This document shows positions 62,599 to 64,000 of a stretch of DNA of 64,000 bases, piece by piece. Source of the DNA: Paraburkholderia susongensis (GTDB lineage: Bacteria > Pseudomonadota > Gammaproteobacteria > Burkholderiales > Burkholderiaceae); assembly GCF_900177725.1 (NCBI RefSeq), contig NZ_FXAT01000002.1, forward strand, positions 372,001-436,000. Direction: 5' to 3'. Numbering within the stretch: the stretch's first letter is position 1; the number at the start of each line of letters is the position of its first letter. The position numbers were made by a program, and so were the translations under genes. The notes under the pieces were generated by a model. The model was not told the origin of the DNA. It ran no database searches and saw only the letters and a program-made list of their open reading frames with translations.

Positions 62599-63921
62599 TC
62601 AGACTATCTGTTGCGCGTGCAGCCTTGCAATGTCGTCAGCATCATAACCTAGCGATTGCAGGACTTCATCGGTATGTTCACCCAGTTCGGGGCCGAGCCA
62701 GCGCGTCTCGCCGGGCGTCGCGGAGAGCTTCGGCGTGACCGCCGGCAGCGTGATCTCGCGGCCGTCCTGCCACTTGAAGCGCTGGATCATCTGCCGCGCG
62801 ATGAACTGCGGATCGGTGAACATGTCCGCCACGCTATAGATGCGGCCCACCGGCACGTCGGCCGCGTTGAGCACGGCGAGCGCTTCATCGATCGTGCGCG
62901 TGGCAAGCCATGCGGCGATCGCGGCGTCGATTTCCCGCGTGCGGGGCACACGTCCGTCGTTGTGCGTGAGCGCCGGGTCGTTCGCGAGATCGTCGCGTTC
63001 GATCGCGATCATCAGGCGCTTGAAAATCGGATCGCTATTGCCGCCGATCACGATGCTGCCGTCGCGGCACGGATACGTGTTCGACGGCACGATGCCCGGC
63101 AGCGACGCGCCGGTGCGCTCGCGCACCATGCCGTACACGCCGTATTCGGGCACCACGCTTTCCATCATGTTGAAGACGGCCTCGTACAGCGCGACGTCGA
63201 CGACCTGCCCTTTGCCGCCGTTCACCTGTTTGTGATGCAGCGCCATCAGCGCGCCGATCACGCCGTGCAGCGCCGCGATCGAATCGCCGATCGAAATGCC
63301 GATGCGCGGTGGCGGCAAATCCGGATAGCCGGTGATATGACGCAGGCCGCCCATCGACTCGGCGATCGCGCCGAAGCCGGGCCGGTCGCGATACGGACCC
63401 GTCTGCCCGTAGCCGGACAGACGCACCATCACGAGGCCGGGGTTTTCAGCGGACAGCACGTCGTAGCCGAGGCCGAGCTTTTCGAGCAGCCCGGGGCGGA
63501 AATTCTCGACGACGATATCGGCCTCTTTCGCGAGGCGCCGCACGATCTCCTTGCCCTCTTCGGCTTTGAGGTTGATCGTGACGGACTTCTTGTTGCGCGC
63601 CTGCACGGCCCACCACAGCGAGGTGCCGCCGACTTCCGGATACAGCTTGCGCCACTTGCGCAGCGGATCGCCGCCCTTGGGGTCTTCGATCTTGATGACC
63701 TCGGCGCCGAATTCACCAAGAAAACGCGCGGCGAACGGACCGGCGATCAGCGTGCCGAGTTCGAGCACCTTGACGCCGGCGAGCGGGCCGGGGTTCGCGC
63801 TTTGAGTTTGGCTTTGGGTTTGACCTTGAGTTTGGCCTCGGGTTTGACCTCGGGTTTGACCTGGATCCTGGCCTTCGCGTCGAGGCGCGTTGCTCGTGCC
63901 TGATTCGGGGATGGCGCTCAT
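62599..63921 (-). CDS. CaiB/BaiF family CoA-transferase
   Basis: The 440-residue family III CoA-transferase has GVKVLELGTLIAGPFAARFLGEFGAEVIKIE at the start of the domain, then PLRKWRKLYPEVGGTSLWW, LSGYGQTGPYRDRPGFGAIAESMGGL (with the region of the catalytic Asp), and VGRIYSVADMFTDPQFIAR. It moves CoA between carboxylic acids. The ATG at 63921 follows AAGGAG. Residues about 16-39 are a GQTR/GQTQ/SQTQ repeat coded by 12-bp units. It is upstream of the ABC transporter genes on the same strand. Confidence 0.9.
   Translation of the reverse strand: MSAIPESGTSNAPRREGQDPGQTRGQTRGQTQGQTQSQTQSANPGPLAGVKVLELGTLIAGPFAARFLGEFGAEVIKIEDPKGGDPLRKWRKLYPEVGGTSLWWAVQARNKKSVTINLKAEEGKEIVRRLAKEADIVVENFRPGLLEKLGLGYDVLSAENPGLVMVRLSGYGQTGPYRDRPGFGAIAESMGGLRHITGYPDLPPPRIGISIGDSIAALHGVIGALMALHHKQVNGGKGQVVDVALYEAVFNMMESVVPEYGVYGMVRERTGASLPGIVPSNTYPCRDGSIVIGGNSDPIFKRLMIAIERDDLANDPALTHNDGRVPRTREIDAAIAAWLATRTIDEALAVLNAADVPVGRIYSVADMFTDPQFIARQMIQRFKWQDGREITLPAVTPKLSATPGETRWLGPELGEHTDEVLQSLGYDADDIARLHAQQIV
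63804..63875. repeat. In-frame 12-bp tandem repeat in the CoA-transferase gene
   Basis: Six units such as GAGTTTGGCTTT, GGGTTTGACCTT, GGGTTTGACCTC and GGGTTTGACCTG encode repeated Gly/Ser-Gln-Thr-Gln/Arg near the protein N terminus. The period of 12 preserves the frame. Confidence 0.85.
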
Positions 63922-64000
63922 GGGTCTCCTTATCTTCGATTTGCTTCAAACTTCCACGACGAGCGAGCCGTACAGGGCTCACCCAAGGCCTGCCCAGCGC

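Noticed and set aside
62435..62738. Cysteine-rich small frames on the plus strand
   Set aside because: They arise from translating the 12-bp repeat array; they lack ribosome sites and run into the CoA-transferase antisense.

Overview
The window is about 64 kb of high-GC DNA from a Burkholderiaceae chromosome, most likely Paraburkholderia/Burkholderia sensu lato. This rests on the phaC-phaA-phaB-phaR polyhydroxybutyrate cluster, the BktB-type thiolase, the surE-pcm-nlpD-rpoS block, ompR-envZ of the betaproteobacterial type, and protein sequences that read as orthologues of known Burkholderia proteins. Most of it is conserved core genome. No rRNA, CRISPR array, insertion sequence or prophage is visible.

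Layout. 0-1.7 kb: the tail of an FAD-dependent oxidoreductase of catabolic type, abutting a tRNA-Leu(UAG) gene whose 3' end points at it. 2-9 kb: a squalene/phytoene-synthase-like protein with degenerate catalytic motifs, an exported DUF1501/DUF1800 pair, a small exported protein and the OmpR/EnvZ two-component system. 9-17.6 kb: AhpC-type peroxiredoxin, ispF and ispD (MEP isoprenoid pathway), mfd, argE, a threonine-dehydratase-like enzyme and mscL. 17.7-22 kb: a three-gene phosphorelay (membrane histidine kinase, stand-alone receiver, hybrid kinase). 22.4-31.7 kb: a hypothetical protein, an AsmA-family protein, the FetAB metal exporter, an exported hypothetical protein, an alcohol-dehydrogenase-family oxidoreductase with a divergent LysR regulator, and a cytochrome P450.

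31.9-42 kb: serB, a small two-gene membrane-protein cassette (one member only 43 aa), a cystathionine beta-lyase, an exported hypothetical protein, bktB, a KdgK-type sugar kinase, rimO, a frameshifted polymorphic-toxin-like gene with a tightly coupled small partner, and dusC. 42.8-48 kb: phaR, phaB, phaA and phaC, all on the minus strand, with a recognisable sigma70-type promoter ahead of phaC. 48.4-58 kb: pgeF-rluD, divergent bamD, rlmD, then the stress/envelope operon surE-pcm-nlpD-rpoS-exonuclease. 58.4-63.9 kb: a quinone oxidoreductase and a NitT/TauT-type ABC transporter beside a CaiB-family CoA-transferase.

Functionally the window combines carbon storage (PhaA/BktB to PhaB to PhaC, with PhaR control), stress response (RpoS, peroxiredoxin, OmpR/EnvZ, MscL), envelope maintenance (BamD, NlpD, AsmA, PgeF) and translation/DNA upkeep (RluD, RlmD, RimO, DusC, Mfd). 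The least explained parts are the toxin-like/partner module at 39.9-41.0 kb, the DUF1501/DUF1800 pair, the squalene-synthase homologue without Asp motifs, and a recurring pattern of short degenerate tandem repeats (6-14 bp units, plus one 40-bp duplication) in intergenic gaps and at the ends of housekeeping proteins.
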